Part shown: in pieces, positions 44,729-54,045 of the stretch
Position numbering within the stretch: position 1 is the first letter of the stretch
Layout: each line of letters opens with the position of its first letter
NCBI GenBank assembly: GCA_963696325.1
Contig: CAVOJV010000062.1
Coordinates: 20,350-84,349, forward strand
Reading direction: 5' to 3'
DNA from: CAVOJV01 sp963696325
Lineage (GTDB): Bacteria > Pseudomonadota > Gammaproteobacteria > Competibacterales > Competibacteraceae
Length of the DNA: 64,000 nucleotides
Notes under the pieces: model-generated
Databases searched by the model: none
What the model was told of the DNA's origin: nothing
What the model saw: the letters and a program-made list of their open reading frames with translations, nothing else
Translations under genes and position numbers: made by a program

Positions 44729-46510
44729 ATGGCCATTCCCAAGCTCAGTGAAGCCATCCTCCGCCGCCATGCCAATGCCAAGTCCTGGGAACGCGGTGAG
44801 GCTTACTACCATGCCGGGGCCGTTGTTAACCTGGCTCAGCGAGGCCCTACCCTCCAGGCAGAGGTGGAGGGTAATGAAGCGGAACCCTACCGCGTCCGCC
44901 TAAGTTTCGACGATGGCGGGCTGACCGCCGCCCAGTGCAGCTGTGCCTATAGCTTCGAGGGGTGGTGTAAGCATATCGCAGCCACGCTGCTGGTCTGTCT
45001 ACATCAGCCAGAGCGGATCGCGGAGCGACCCACCCTGGAACAACTGCTCGATCCCCTGGACCTCTTGCAAACGCGACGATTGGTGCAAGACTTGGTGGCC
45101 GAGCAACCCCATTTGATGGAAACCATTGATCGGTATCTCAGCCAGATGACCGAGCCCACCTTGCCACAACAATCCTCCCAGGCGCCTCGCCATACCACGG
45201 TGGATCCGGCGCCTTTTGGACGCGAGGTCCGGCACATTTTGCGCACCGCCGTGAATGCCTGGGAGTCCGGCTGGGACGAAAATTCCCTTACCGAGGACCT
45301 GCAAGTATTGGTAGAGAAGGCCCAGGATTTTACGGAGCACGGTGACGGCCGCAATGCCTTGGTGGTGCTGGAAGCCATCACCAGCGCCTGTGTGGACACC
45401 TGGGAAGAGGTCGCAGACTATGGCGCTGAGAGCCATGACGTGGTTGAAGCCTTGGATAAAGCGTGTACCGAGGCCATCTTGAGTACCGAACTCACGCCGG
45501 CGGAAACGGCGGCTCTCCAGGAACACCTGGAAGGCTGGCAGGATGGGCTCGATGGGACGTTTGCTATGAGCCTGGAAGCCTTGCGCCAGGGCTGGGACTA
45601 CCCGCCGCTTCGGCAGGTTCTCCAGGGCCGGATTACTGAATTGGGCGCCTGGGACCGGGAAGCGCCTGATTATGCTGGCGAACTCGCCGTGATCCGGCTC
45701 AGGATTCTGGACCGGCAAGGGCGGCATCAGGAGTATCTGCATCTGGCTCAGGCCGAAGGCCAAACCGAACACTACCTGACCATGCTGGTTCGCCTGGGCC
45801 AGGTGGAGGCCGCCATGGAAGCGGCCAAAACCCGGATGGTTTCTCTGGAGCAAGCCTTCGCCCTTGCTCGCGTCCTGCGGGAACGAGGCGCGTTGGCGCA
45901 GGCGCTCGTCATTGCCCAGGCCGGCTTGAATCTGCCGGGACACGATCATCTTAAATATGAGCTGGCTGCTTGGACCAGTGATCTGGCGGCGGGGTTGGGC
46001 GATCGCCCAGCGGCCCTCGCGGCTCGAATCACCGCCTTCAAGGCAAACCCCTCCGGTGGGGATTACCAGAGGGCGCAAGAACTGGCGGGCGAGGCGTGGC
46101 CCACGGTGCGGGCGGATCTCTTACAAACCCTTCACAATCATCGGGCCTGGGGAAGCGAACAGGCCAAGGTCGACATCTTTCTCCAAGAGGGGCTCATTGA
46201 CAGCGCGATCACGGCCGTCAAAGATCTTGGCTATTATCAGTCTGAGCTGGTGAAACGGGTAATGGAGGCGGCGATGGCCCAGTATCCCGACTGGGTTATC
46301 GAAAATGCCCGCCAGCGGGCCGAGGAGATCATGGATGCCGGCAAGGCCAATGCTTACCACCATGCTATTGACTGGCTGAGAAAAGCGCGGGCTGCTTATC
46401 TGGCCTCGGAACGGCAATCAGCGTGGTCAGCTTATCGGGCCCAGCTGATGCAGACTCATGGGCGCAAATACAAGTTGATGGGGATGTTGAAGCAGCGGGA
46501 TTTGGCATGA
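44729..46510 (+). CDS. SWIM zinc-finger protein
   Basis: A 593-residue cytoplasmic protein. The SWIM finger lies at residues 70-82 (Cys70-x-Cys72, Cys80-x-His82, in QCSCAYSFEGWCKH), followed by about 500 residues of helical, TPR-like sequence rich in Leu, Ala and Glu. SWIM fingers bind DNA or proteins. Such genes often stand beside an SNF2 helicase, but none is seen here. GAGGAG precedes the ATG. The role is unknown. Confidence 0.85.
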   Translation: MAIPKLSEAILRRHANAKSWERGEAYYHAGAVVNLAQRGPTLQAEVEGNEAEPYRVRLSFDDGGLTAAQCSCAYSFEGWCKHIAATLLVCLHQPERIAERPTLEQLLDPLDLLQTRRLVQDLVAEQPHLMETIDRYLSQMTEPTLPQQSSQAPRHTTVDPAPFGREVRHILRTAVNAWESGWDENSLTEDLQVLVEKAQDFTEHGDGRNALVVLEAITSACVDTWEEVADYGAESHDVVEALDKACTEAILSTELTPAETAALQEHLEGWQDGLDGTFAMSLEALRQGWDYPPLRQVLQGRITELGAWDREAPDYAGELAVIRLRILDRQGRHQEYLHLAQAEGQTEHYLTMLVRLGQVEAAMEAAKTRMVSLEQAFALARVLRERGALAQALVIAQAGLNLPGHDHLKYELAAWTSDLAAGLGDRPAALAARITAFKANPSGGDYQRAQELAGEAWPTVRADLLQTLHNHRAWGSEQAKVDIFLQEGLIDSAITAVKDLGYYQSELVKRVMEAAMAQYPDWVIENARQRAEEIMDAGKANAYHHAIDWLRKARAAYLASERQSAWSAYRAQLMQTHGRKYKLMGMLKQRDLA

Positions 46511-46771
46511 CGGGTCGATAGAAAACCTTAGTAATTGTAAAATACAATTTGGGTGTCCATCGGGGTTCCTCGCCGGTCGTCGTGCAGTAGCGGTACTCAC
46601 AACGGTAGCAGACCCCGATGGACTCACCCCGTCAAGGTGGCAACTTGGGTTAATCATGCAATTAGACACTAGATCAGGTTTTTCAGTCCACCTGGGTGGA
46701 TAACGAATCCGAGATTACCTCTGCCGCGTATGGATAAACACTGGCAGTCCGCAAGACAGAGGAATTACTCC

Positions 46772-48961
46772 ATGAAACCCGGCAAAATCATACTGGCCGT
46801 TAGTATCGCCGCCCTGGTGTACGGTTTCTTCGCCTTCGACTTGGGCCACTATTTCAGCCTGGCGTACTTCAAATCGCAACAAGCGGCCATCGATGCCTAT
46901 TTTCAGTTCCATCCTCTACAAACGGCCCTGCTCTTCTTTGCGATTTATGCCACGGTGACCGGTTTGTCGCTGCCGGGGGCCGCCCTCATGACCCTGGTGG
47001 CGGGCGCCATCTTTGGGGTGATAGGGGGCACAGTGATAGTCTCCTTCGCGTCTACCCTCGGCGCGACCCTGGCGTTTCTGACCGCGCGCTTTCTATTGCG
47101 CGACTGGGTACAGGGCCGGTTCGGCGACAGCCTCAAGACGGTCAACCAGGGCATCGAGAAAGATGGCGCCTTTTATCTGTTCACCCTGCGCCTGGTGCCC
47201 GTGTTTCCGTTCTTCGTCATCAACCTGGTGATGGCGCTGACGCCGATCCGCACGCTGACTTTTTCCTGGGTGAGCCAAGTCGGCATGCTGGCCGGCACCG
47301 TCGTCTATGTGAACGCGGGCACCCAGATCGCCCACATCGAATCTCTGCGCGGCATTCTGTCACCGGGCCTGCTGATTTCCTTCGCGCTGCTCGGTTTCTT
47401 CCCGCTACTCGCCAAGCAGTTGGTGGCTTTTATCAAGGCCCGCCAGGTCCTGCGCAACTATCCCAGACCCAAGCGCTTCGACCGCAATGTGGTGGTGATC
47501 GGCGCCGGTTCCGCCGGGCTGGTAACCGCCTACATCGCCGCCGCCGTCAAGGCCAAGGTCACCCTCATCGAAAAGCATAAAATGGGCGGCGATTGCCTGC
47601 ACACGGGCTGCGTGCCTTCCAAGGCCCTGCTTCGTTCCGCCAAGTTCCTTTCCCATGTTCAACGGGCCCGGGAATTCGGCATCAAGTCCGCCAGTGCCGA
47701 GTTCGATTTCGCCGAGGTCATGGAACGGGTGCAGCGGGTCATCAATACCGTAGAACCCCACGATTCGGTCGAGCGCTACACCCAACTGGGGGTGGAGTGT
47801 ATCCAAGGCGAGGCCAGGATTGCCTCGCCCTACAGCGTGGAAGTCAACGGTCGAACCGTTACCACCCGCAGCATCGTCATCGCCGCCGGCGCCAGGCCGT
47901 TCGTGCCGCCCATCCCCGGCATCGAGGCAGTCGGCTATCTGACCTCCGATAACGTGTGGAGCCTGCGGCAATTGCCCAGGCGCCTAGTGGTGCTGGGCGG
48001 CGGTCCCATCGGCTGCGAACTGGCGCAAGCGTTTGCCCGCTTCGGCAGCCAGGTCACCCAGGTTGAGATGCTGCCGCGGCTCCTGATCAGGGAAGATCCC
48101 GACATTTCGGACAGGGTTAGCCAGCGTTTTCAGGCCGAAGGCATTGCGGTGTTGACCCAGCACAAAGCAAAAGAATTCCGCTTGGAAGACGGCCAAAAGG
48201 TGCTGATCTGCGAGCATGCCGGGAAAGCCGTGCGCATCGAATTCGACCAGGTGCTGGTGGCTGTGGGTCGGGTGGCCAATACGGCGGGCTACGGCCTGGA
48301 GGAACTGGGCATTCCGTTGAGCAAGGCCCGCACCGTCGAGGTCAATGAGTACCTGCAAACCCGCTATCCCAACATCTACGCCGTGGGCGATGTAGCCGGC
48401 CCCTTCCAGTTCACCCACACCGCCGCCCACCAGGCCTGGTTCGCCGCGGTGAATGCCCTGTTTGGGAGTTTTAAGAAATTCAAAGCGGATTATTCGGTGA
48501 TTCCCTGGGCCACCTTCACCGATCCCGAGGTGGCGCGGGTGGGTCTAAATGAACAGGATGCCAGACAGCAGGGCATCGCCTACGAGGTCACGACCTATGG
48601 CATCGACGATCTGGACCGGGCCATCGCCGACGAGGAAGCCCACGGCGTAGTGAAGGTGCTCACCGTGCCCGGCAAGGACAAGATCCTGGGTGTCACCATC
48701 GCCGGCGAACATGCCGGGGATCTCCTTGCCGAATACGTGATGGCCATGCGCCATGGTCTCGGGCTGAACAAGATCCTGGGCACCATCCACATCTACCCCA
48801 CCCTGGCGGAAGCCAACAAATACGCCGCCGGCGCCTGGAAACGCGCCCACACCCCGCAGGGCCTGCTACGCTGGTTGGAAGGCCTGCACGCCTGGCAGCG
48901 AGGGGAATCCCTGAGTCGGGTGTTATCCGCCCAGTTGCCTGCGGCGAAAAAGAGCGGTTAA
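46772..48961 (+). CDS. TVP38/DedA-like membrane domain fused to flavoprotein reductase
   Basis: A 729-residue fusion. Residues 1-230 are a TVP38/TMEM64 (VTT) membrane domain with LSLPGAALMTLVAGAIFGVI and FYLFTLRLVPVFPFFVINLV. Residues about 245-715 form a class I pyridine-nucleotide disulfide reductase of the mercuric/lipoamide type: VVVIGAGSAGLVTAYIAAA, redox pair in GGDCLHTGCVPSKALL, NAD site VVLGGGPIGCELAQAFARFG, FAD site NIYAVGDVAG, and the C-terminal dimerisation motif GTIHIYPTLAEANKYAAG. The start at 46772 has GAGG nearby. Mercury-binding C-terminal cysteines are absent, so it is unlikely to be MerA. The substrate is unknown; a membrane redox role is inferred. Confidence 0.88.
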   Translation: MKPGKIILAVSIAALVYGFFAFDLGHYFSLAYFKSQQAAIDAYFQFHPLQTALLFFAIYATVTGLSLPGAALMTLVAGAIFGVIGGTVIVSFASTLGATLAFLTARFLLRDWVQGRFGDSLKTVNQGIEKDGAFYLFTLRLVPVFPFFVINLVMALTPIRTLTFSWVSQVGMLAGTVVYVNAGTQIAHIESLRGILSPGLLISFALLGFFPLLAKQLVAFIKARQVLRNYPRPKRFDRNVVVIGAGSAGLVTAYIAAAVKAKVTLIEKHKMGGDCLHTGCVPSKALLRSAKFLSHVQRAREFGIKSASAEFDFAEVMERVQRVINTVEPHDSVERYTQLGVECIQGEARIASPYSVEVNGRTVTTRSIVIAAGARPFVPPIPGIEAVGYLTSDNVWSLRQLPRRLVVLGGGPIGCELAQAFARFGSQVTQVEMLPRLLIREDPDISDRVSQRFQAEGIAVLTQHKAKEFRLEDGQKVLICEHAGKAVRIEFDQVLVAVGRVANTAGYGLEELGIPLSKARTVEVNEYLQTRYPNIYAVGDVAGPFQFTHTAAHQAWFAAVNALFGSFKKFKADYSVIPWATFTDPEVARVGLNEQDARQQGIAYEVTTYGIDDLDRAIADEEAHGVVKVLTVPGKDKILGVTIAGEHAGDLLAEYVMAMRHGLGLNKILGTIHIYPTLAEANKYAAGAWKRAHTPQGLLRWLEGLHAWQRGESLSRVLSAQLPAAKKSG

Positions 48962-49130
48962 TTCATACAACCACTGCCAGCGGTATGCGGTTGTGCCCCG
49001 GACCGCACGGCGACCGCCCAGGAGTTCGACGGCGCTGCGCGCCGGGAAGCCGAGTCCCGCAACTCGCGCTCGTTCGTCATCGCAGAACCTCTATGAACTC
49101 CAATTCGGCAGCAATACCGATAAAGGCCCC

Positions 49131-50054
49131 CTATTGTCCCTTGCCAACCACCGTCGCCCCGCCCAACGCCCCCAAGGTCGCCTTTTCCAAATCCGTCCAC
49201 AACGTCCCGGTTCCGGCGTGCAGGATATTCACCCGCACCTCCTTATTCAAATTATTGGCGAATCCCCATAAGGTATCCGCCGACGGATCCCCGAAGGCGG
49301 CGGCTTGCATTTCAAAACCCCTGGCTTTTCACCTTCCACCAACGCCACCGTACTCGCTTGGGCTTCACCCAGTTTGTGGACTTTATCGGCCCGGATAAAA
49401 GCTGTCTGCTTGTCGACCTGTTTCACGGTCTCGGCCTGGATAGTGGTGACCTGCTTTTCCTGATCGGCGTGGATTTCGGCCCGCAGTTTCTCGGTTTCCT
49501 GGGCGACCTGCTGGCGGCGCTGTTCGATCAGGCCCAGCTCCGTGTTGAGCTCGACCTGTTTGCGGGCGGTGTTCTGATTCTCCTTGTTGGTGAGGTCCTG
49601 CTCCACGGCCACGCTGGCCTGCCGGATGGGGTCGAGGATTTGCAGCGGGACGTTGACATGGCGGATCAGGGCGTTGTGGATGATGATGCGCCGCTCGGCG
49701 AGAATCTTGGCGAGTGTGTCGGTGAGGTCGTTCTGGAATTTTTCGCGGCCTTCACCGACGATGAGATCCTTGGCGCGGTAGGCGGATCGCTTGAGGCGCG
49801 ACACCGACAGAATCTGCGGCATGATGATCTTGTCCACCACCGCCGGCAGGTCGCCGTAGCTCTGGTAGATCCAGGCGATATGCTGGCAGGAACTCGAACT
49901 CCACGCTCATGTCGAGGCTGATCTCGAACAGGAGTAACGGCAGCGATAAAACCCCGAGGAAAACCCCGGTCCTGCCCAGGTCGCCGGGCAGCGATGGTAT
50001 GCGGATCTGCTGAACCATCTCCCTGGGATTGAAGATGGGTTTCTTTTCGTTCAT
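49131..50054 (-). pseudogene. SPFH/flotillin-like protein, deleted and frameshifted
   Basis: The N-terminus (MNEKKPIFNPREMVQQIRIP, a membrane helix GVFLGVLSLPLLLFEI, then SVEFEF) jumps at about 49890 into the distal SPFH region (IAWIYQSYGDLPAVVDKIIM, SRLKRSAYRAKDLIVGEGRE) and the charged coiled coil. Much of the band-7 core is missing and the reading frame changes. Near 49270 another shift separates the tail (NNLNKEVRVNILHAGTGTLW to a stop at 49131). Such proteins scaffold membrane microdomains; this copy should be non-functional. Confidence 0.75.
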
Positions 50055-50335
50055 GGTTCCCTCCAACTGGTTATAGGAGCTTGCGAACCGCAGCTTATTC
50101 CATCGTCGCGCAAGGTGGCCGATGCTCCAGGCTCGATATGGATTCCAGTCAGTCCCTTTCTGCAGGCCGTGGAATGGTCTTGCCAGCCTAACCGTGCGAA
50201 ACGCATAGCGATTATATAGAAGTATGCGCACCCGTTTCTTTTTCAGGGGTGTACAGCGGCTCTGGCGCCGCAAATTATTTTTCCAATATACCTATACATA
50301 CACAATAAGCGATATATCCTTAGGGAAAGATACTC

Positions 50336-50887
50336 ATGCTGCAACAGCACAATGTTATTAATAATGGGGAGTTGCGTTTCGTGAATGCTGTATACGAAGG
50401 GGGAGGCGCTGTCACGGGATTGCGGGTGGCCGTGATGATAAAACGCCGTTCTGCTCCCCCCAACCCCTGGCCGCGTGATTCTTGGCAGGTCATCGGCGTG
50501 GTGGCCAATAGCCAGCCCCCCCCTGCTAACGGTGGCGTTCTGGTGCATTCAGGACCCGATGGCGACGACTATCTGTGGAATGGGTTAACGATTCGTCTGC
50601 ATAAGGATGAAGTTGAGAGCTACTACCACAACCTGATTTCCGACCGGCCTTGCGTCTATGTCATCTCTTCGACCAATGCGCAGGGCATTCTCGAGCCCTT
50701 CCTGGTAAGCGCCTGTTTTGACGAAGCCAGCGCCTATACGGATACGGAAGAGAGCGTCGAAGCGGTGCCTATGCCGCCGGAACTCTACCCATGGGTCGAG
50801 GGCTATGTGCTGACCCACTACGTACCCGAACCCAGAGTCAAGCGCCAGCGGCGGGACTGGAAAGCGAGTGATCGTGAGCAACGATAA
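50336..50887 (+). CDS. DUF3305 protein of formate dehydrogenase cluster
   Basis: A 183-residue protein of the DUF3305 family, with LRVAVMIKRRSAPPNPWPRD, WQVIGVVA and YHNLISDRPCVYVI. Such proteins occur with DUF3306 partners at the head of formate dehydrogenase clusters in proteobacteria. Function unknown, presumed accessory. It is the first gene after a 280-base AT-rich leader that should carry the promoter of the cluster, and it overlaps the next gene. Confidence 0.85.
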   Translation: MLQQHNVINNGELRFVNAVYEGGGAVTGLRVAVMIKRRSAPPNPWPRDSWQVIGVVANSQPPPANGGVLVHSGPDGDDYLWNGLTIRLHKDEVESYYHNLISDRPCVYVISSTNAQGILEPFLVSACFDEASAYTDTEESVEAVPMPPELYPWVEGYVLTHYVPEPRVKRQRRDWKASDREQR

Positions 50888-51437
50888 ACCTATCGCCCCC
50901 CGCACCGAACACCCCTCCGAGGGCAGCTCCTTTGTACGCCGCTGGTCGGAGCGTAAGGCGCGCGCCAGGGATATGGAGCAGCAAATTCCCGCCATCGCGG
51001 CTGACCAGGCATCCTTCCAGGCACAGGCTTACGAAGCGGTGCAGTCTCCCGCCAGAGAGCTGACGGATGCCGATATGCCACCGCTGGACTCCTTGAACGA
51101 GCATTCCGATTACAGTGGTTTTTTCTCCGCCAAGGTGAGCGAGACCGTGCGCCGGCAGGCATTGCGCATGCTGTTCCGTTCCCCCCGCTGCAACGTCATG
51201 GATGGTCTGGACGTATACATCGAGGACTACACCCGCTTTGCCGAACTGGGCGATACCATCACCCAGGACCTGCGCCACCGGTTGGCAGTCGAAGCCCAGC
51301 GTCTGGCCCAGTCGCTTGTCGACACGGCGCCGGTTGCCGGCGCAAGCGACGGTGCCGTACCCGCTCAACCTTCCGGGCATAACATCGAAACCGAGGCAGC
51401 ACCGCCAGCGCTGACTGCGGGGGAAACGCAGAGTTGA
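50868..51437 (+). CDS. DUF3306 protein of formate dehydrogenase cluster
   Basis: A protein of up to 189 residues of the DUF3306 family: FVRRWSERKARARD, the LTDADMPPLDSLNEHSDYSG segment, then LFRSPRCNVMDGLDVYIEDY. It begins with GTG (50868, or GTG 50874) inside the end of the DUF3305 gene and ends inside the TTG start of the Fe-S gene. Accessory function unknown. Confidence 0.85.
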   Translation: MIVSNDKPIAPRTEHPSEGSSFVRRWSERKARARDMEQQIPAIAADQASFQAQAYEAVQSPARELTDADMPPLDSLNEHSDYSGFFSAKVSETVRRQALRMLFRSPRCNVMDGLDVYIEDYTRFAELGDTITQDLRHRLAVEAQRLAQSLVDTAPVAGASDGAVPAQPSGHNIETEAAPPALTAGETQS

Positions 51438-53119
51438 ACAGCAGAGTCAACACGCTGGAATGCAAAGTAGCCGGCGACAACCCCAACCGTGCAGCCCGCG
51501 AGCAGGCGTTTCAGGCTGCCGGCAGCGTGCCTATCGAAGCCACCTCGAGGGTGTCCTACCGTTCGCGGGGACGTTTATTGATCCTCGGCGAGCCGGATAA
51601 AGCCCTCGCCATCGGCGGCGTGCTCAAGGATTCCCTGAACTGCCATGTGCTGGCGCAAGGCGAGGGAATCACTGGCGCGCAGGGCGATTTTCCCGTGCTG
51701 TTTATCGGCCAGGGAGCGGACGTTCGCATAGCTGGTTACCTGGGTGACTTCGCGGTAATACTCGTCTCGAAAACACGGGACGACATCAACCTCGCCCAGG
51801 CCATCGAAGCCGATTTCACGCATTTCGACCTGATTCTCGACCTGGGCGTACCGCCGTTGCTGGACTGGGAGATGCCACCGCTCGGCTATTATGCGCCACG
51901 CGGCGATGCAGCCAGCCTGGAGCGCATGCTGGCTGAACTCCCAGACATGGTGGGGGAATTCGACAAGGCCAAGTTCTTTAACTACAACCCGGCTATCTGC
52001 GCCCACGGCAACAGCGGGCTGCAGGGCTGCCGGCGCTGCCTCGATGTCTGTCCCACCGGCGCGATCACCTCCCTTATCGATAAAATCGCGGTCGATCCCT
52101 ACCTGTGTCAGGGGGGCGGCAGTTGTGCCACCGCCTGTCCCAGCGGCGCCATCATCTACGGCTTTCCCAAACCCGCGGACACCCTCAACCGGCTGCGCGT
52201 CCTGCTGCGAACCTACCGGGAAGCTGGCGGTAGCCACCCGGTTTTGCTGCTGCATGACTCGGAAGCCGGCAAGAGTCGCCTGGCACGGCTTGGCGACCCA
52301 TTGCCTGGCCATGTTATCCCCATCGAGGTCGAGGAGGTAGGCAGTATCGGCATGGAGGTCTGGCTGGCCGCCCTGGCCTACGGCGCGAGCCGGATGCTGA
52401 TTCTGACAACGTCGCAAGTGCCCCCCAGCGTCCTGCAAGCAATCAAAGAACAAATGGGCTTCGCTCACGTCCTCCTGGAAGGCATGGGTTATCCGGCAAG
52501 CGCCCTAAGTTTAAGCGGGGCCGGCACCGACCTGGACCTGCTGGCTGACCTGACGGAAGAGGCGTTTATGCCGCCGGTCAAACCCGCCAGCTTTGCCGGC
52601 GGTAACGCCAAACGCGATACCCTCTTTACCGCCATCGATTTTCTGGCTGCCCAGGCGCTATCACTCAATACCGTCCTGGCTTTGCCCAGGGAGGCTCCGT
52701 TCGGCGAGATCCAGGTCAAGCGGGATGCCTGCACCCTGTGCCTGGCCTGCGTCTCGGTATGTCCAGGCACCGCCTTGTTCGATGGCGGCGACGCGCCCCG
52801 GCTCGAATTCCTGGAGGCCAATTGCGTGCAGTGCGGCCTCTGCGAACTGGCCTGCCCAGAGGACGCCATTGCCCGGCGATCCCGCTTTCTCTTTGAGCCG
52901 CAGCAGCGGCGCCGGCGGCGCTTGCTGCACGAGGAGGAGGGTTTCCACTGCATCGCCTGCGGCCAGCCCTTCGCTACCCGCAGCATGATCGAGAAGATGA
53001 CCGCCAGGCTCAGCGGTCACTGGATGTTCCAGGACGACACGGCGCTCAAACGGCTGCAGATGTGCGGTGAATGCCGAGTCCGCTACATGTTCGGCAGCGA
53101 CGGAGGCATGCTGAAGTGA
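51434..53119 (+). CDS. Multi-[4Fe-4S] protein of formate dehydrogenase cluster
   Basis: A 561-residue iron-sulfur protein with at least four ferredoxin-type clusters: CRRCLDVCPTGAI near 195, CQGGGSCATACPSGAI near 225, CTLCLACVSVCPGTALF near 435 and CVQCGLCELACPEDAI near 465, plus a late Cys pair (FHCIACGQPF) and CGECRVRYMFG. Homologs occur beside Tat-exported formate dehydrogenases and are thought to help assembly or electron transfer in the cytoplasm. The TTG start at 51434 overlaps the DUF3306 stop. It overlaps the chaperone gene by four bases. Confidence 0.87.
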   Translation: MNSRVNTLECKVAGDNPNRAAREQAFQAAGSVPIEATSRVSYRSRGRLLILGEPDKALAIGGVLKDSLNCHVLAQGEGITGAQGDFPVLFIGQGADVRIAGYLGDFAVILVSKTRDDINLAQAIEADFTHFDLILDLGVPPLLDWEMPPLGYYAPRGDAASLERMLAELPDMVGEFDKAKFFNYNPAICAHGNSGLQGCRRCLDVCPTGAITSLIDKIAVDPYLCQGGGSCATACPSGAIIYGFPKPADTLNRLRVLLRTYREAGGSHPVLLLHDSEAGKSRLARLGDPLPGHVIPIEVEEVGSIGMEVWLAALAYGASRMLILTTSQVPPSVLQAIKEQMGFAHVLLEGMGYPASALSLSGAGTDLDLLADLTEEAFMPPVKPASFAGGNAKRDTLFTAIDFLAAQALSLNTVLALPREAPFGEIQVKRDACTLCLACVSVCPGTALFDGGDAPRLEFLEANCVQCGLCELACPEDAIARRSRFLFEPQQRRRRRLLHEEEGFHCIACGQPFATRSMIEKMTARLSGHWMFQDDTALKRLQMCGECRVRYMFGSDGGMLK

Positions 53120-53727
53120 GTCCGCTACCCCTGGATAATGATAGTTTCTCTGAAAATCGTTTGCGCGCCGGTACCTATGCCCTGCTGGCGGGCCTGCTTG
53201 CCGCTCCGCCTAACGCTGCCATGCTGCAACGCCTGAGCGGTATTGAAGGCGCCGAGAAGGGAAGCCAACGGGATGCCATGGCGGCCGCCTGGGCAGGGTT
53301 GAAACTGGCCGCGGCACACCTGCAGGCAGGCTCAACGAACGCCGAATACCAGGCATTGTTTATCGGGCTGGGCAGGGGGGAGCTGGTACCCTACGGCTCC
53401 TGGTATCTGACCGGCTTCCTGATGGAGAAACCCCTGGGCAATCTGCGCAGGGATCTGGCCGCATTGGGCTATGAACGCCATGATGGGGTGCGTGAACCCG
53501 AGGACCACGCGGCGGCCCTCTGCGAAATCATGGCGATGCTGATCATGGATGATGCCATGTCCTTGACGGAGCAGCGCGAGTTCTTTGCAACCCACATGGA
53601 ACCCTGGATGGAACCATTCTTCAGCGATCTGGAAGGAGCTACGAGCGCCTGTTTTTACCGGGCCGTGGGCCGGCTGGGCCGTGAGTTCATGAGACTGGAG
53701 AAACACTATATGACTATGCCGGTTTAA
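53116..53727 (+). CDS. TorD-family chaperone
   Basis: About 203 residues of the TorD/DmsD all-helical fold, with YQALFIGLGRGELVPYGSWY, EPEDHAAALCEIMAML and FFATHMEPWMEPFFSDLE. These chaperones bind the Tat leader and the apo molybdoenzyme before cofactor insertion. The GTG start at 53116 overlaps the preceding stop; the earlier ATG in frame at 53071 lies inside the Fe-S gene. The client should be FdhA, downstream. Confidence 0.9.
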   Translation: MSPLPLDNDSFSENRLRAGTYALLAGLLAAPPNAAMLQRLSGIEGAEKGSQRDAMAAAWAGLKLAAAHLQAGSTNAEYQALFIGLGRGELVPYGSWYLTGFLMEKPLGNLRRDLAALGYERHDGVREPEDHAAALCEIMAMLIMDDAMSLTEQREFFATHMEPWMEPFFSDLEGATSACFYRAVGRLGREFMRLEKHYMTMPV

Positions 53728-53768
53728 GCAGTCTTCACCACTTTCTGACCACTACGAGGAATATACAA

Positions 53769-53996
53769 ATGTCCGATCAAAAACAGATGAGCAATACTCG
53801 GCACAGCCGCCGCCACTTCATATACGGCGCGCTGATCACCTGCGTGGGAGTGGCGACCGTGATGACGATGCCCAAGGGCATCGCGGTGGCTGCCCCGGAG
53901 GTCACGGCAACCAGTAAGGAGAGCAGCGACAGCGGCGCCAAGGGGTATCGTGTAACCCAGCACATCATCAACTACTACCGCAGCGCCTCGCTATAA
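53769..53996 (+). CDS. Small Tat-signal protein of formate dehydrogenase region
   Basis: A 75-residue protein with the twin-arginine signal SRRHFIYGALITCVGVATV followed by about 30 residues ending YRVTQHIINYYRSASL. It matches the short Tat-target protein commonly encoded just before periplasmic formate dehydrogenase alpha subunits. Its role is unknown. AGGA lies about 12 bases before the ATG. Confidence 0.88.
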   Translation: MSDQKQMSNTRHSRRHFIYGALITCVGVATVMTMPKGIAVAAPEVTATSKESSDSGAKGYRVTQHIINYYRSASL

Positions 53997-54045
53997 AGCT
54001 ATACGTCACTCGCTGCCCCAGGCGGATGCGGAGGGGGGATACTCA

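Noticed and set aside
44533..44751. 72-codon frame before the SWIM gene
   Set aside because: It overlaps the SWIM start in another frame and has no signal, domain or ribosome-binding support.
46772..48961. Mercuric reductase MerA
   Set aside because: No N-terminal metal-binding domain and no C-terminal vicinal cysteines, and there are no mer genes nearby.
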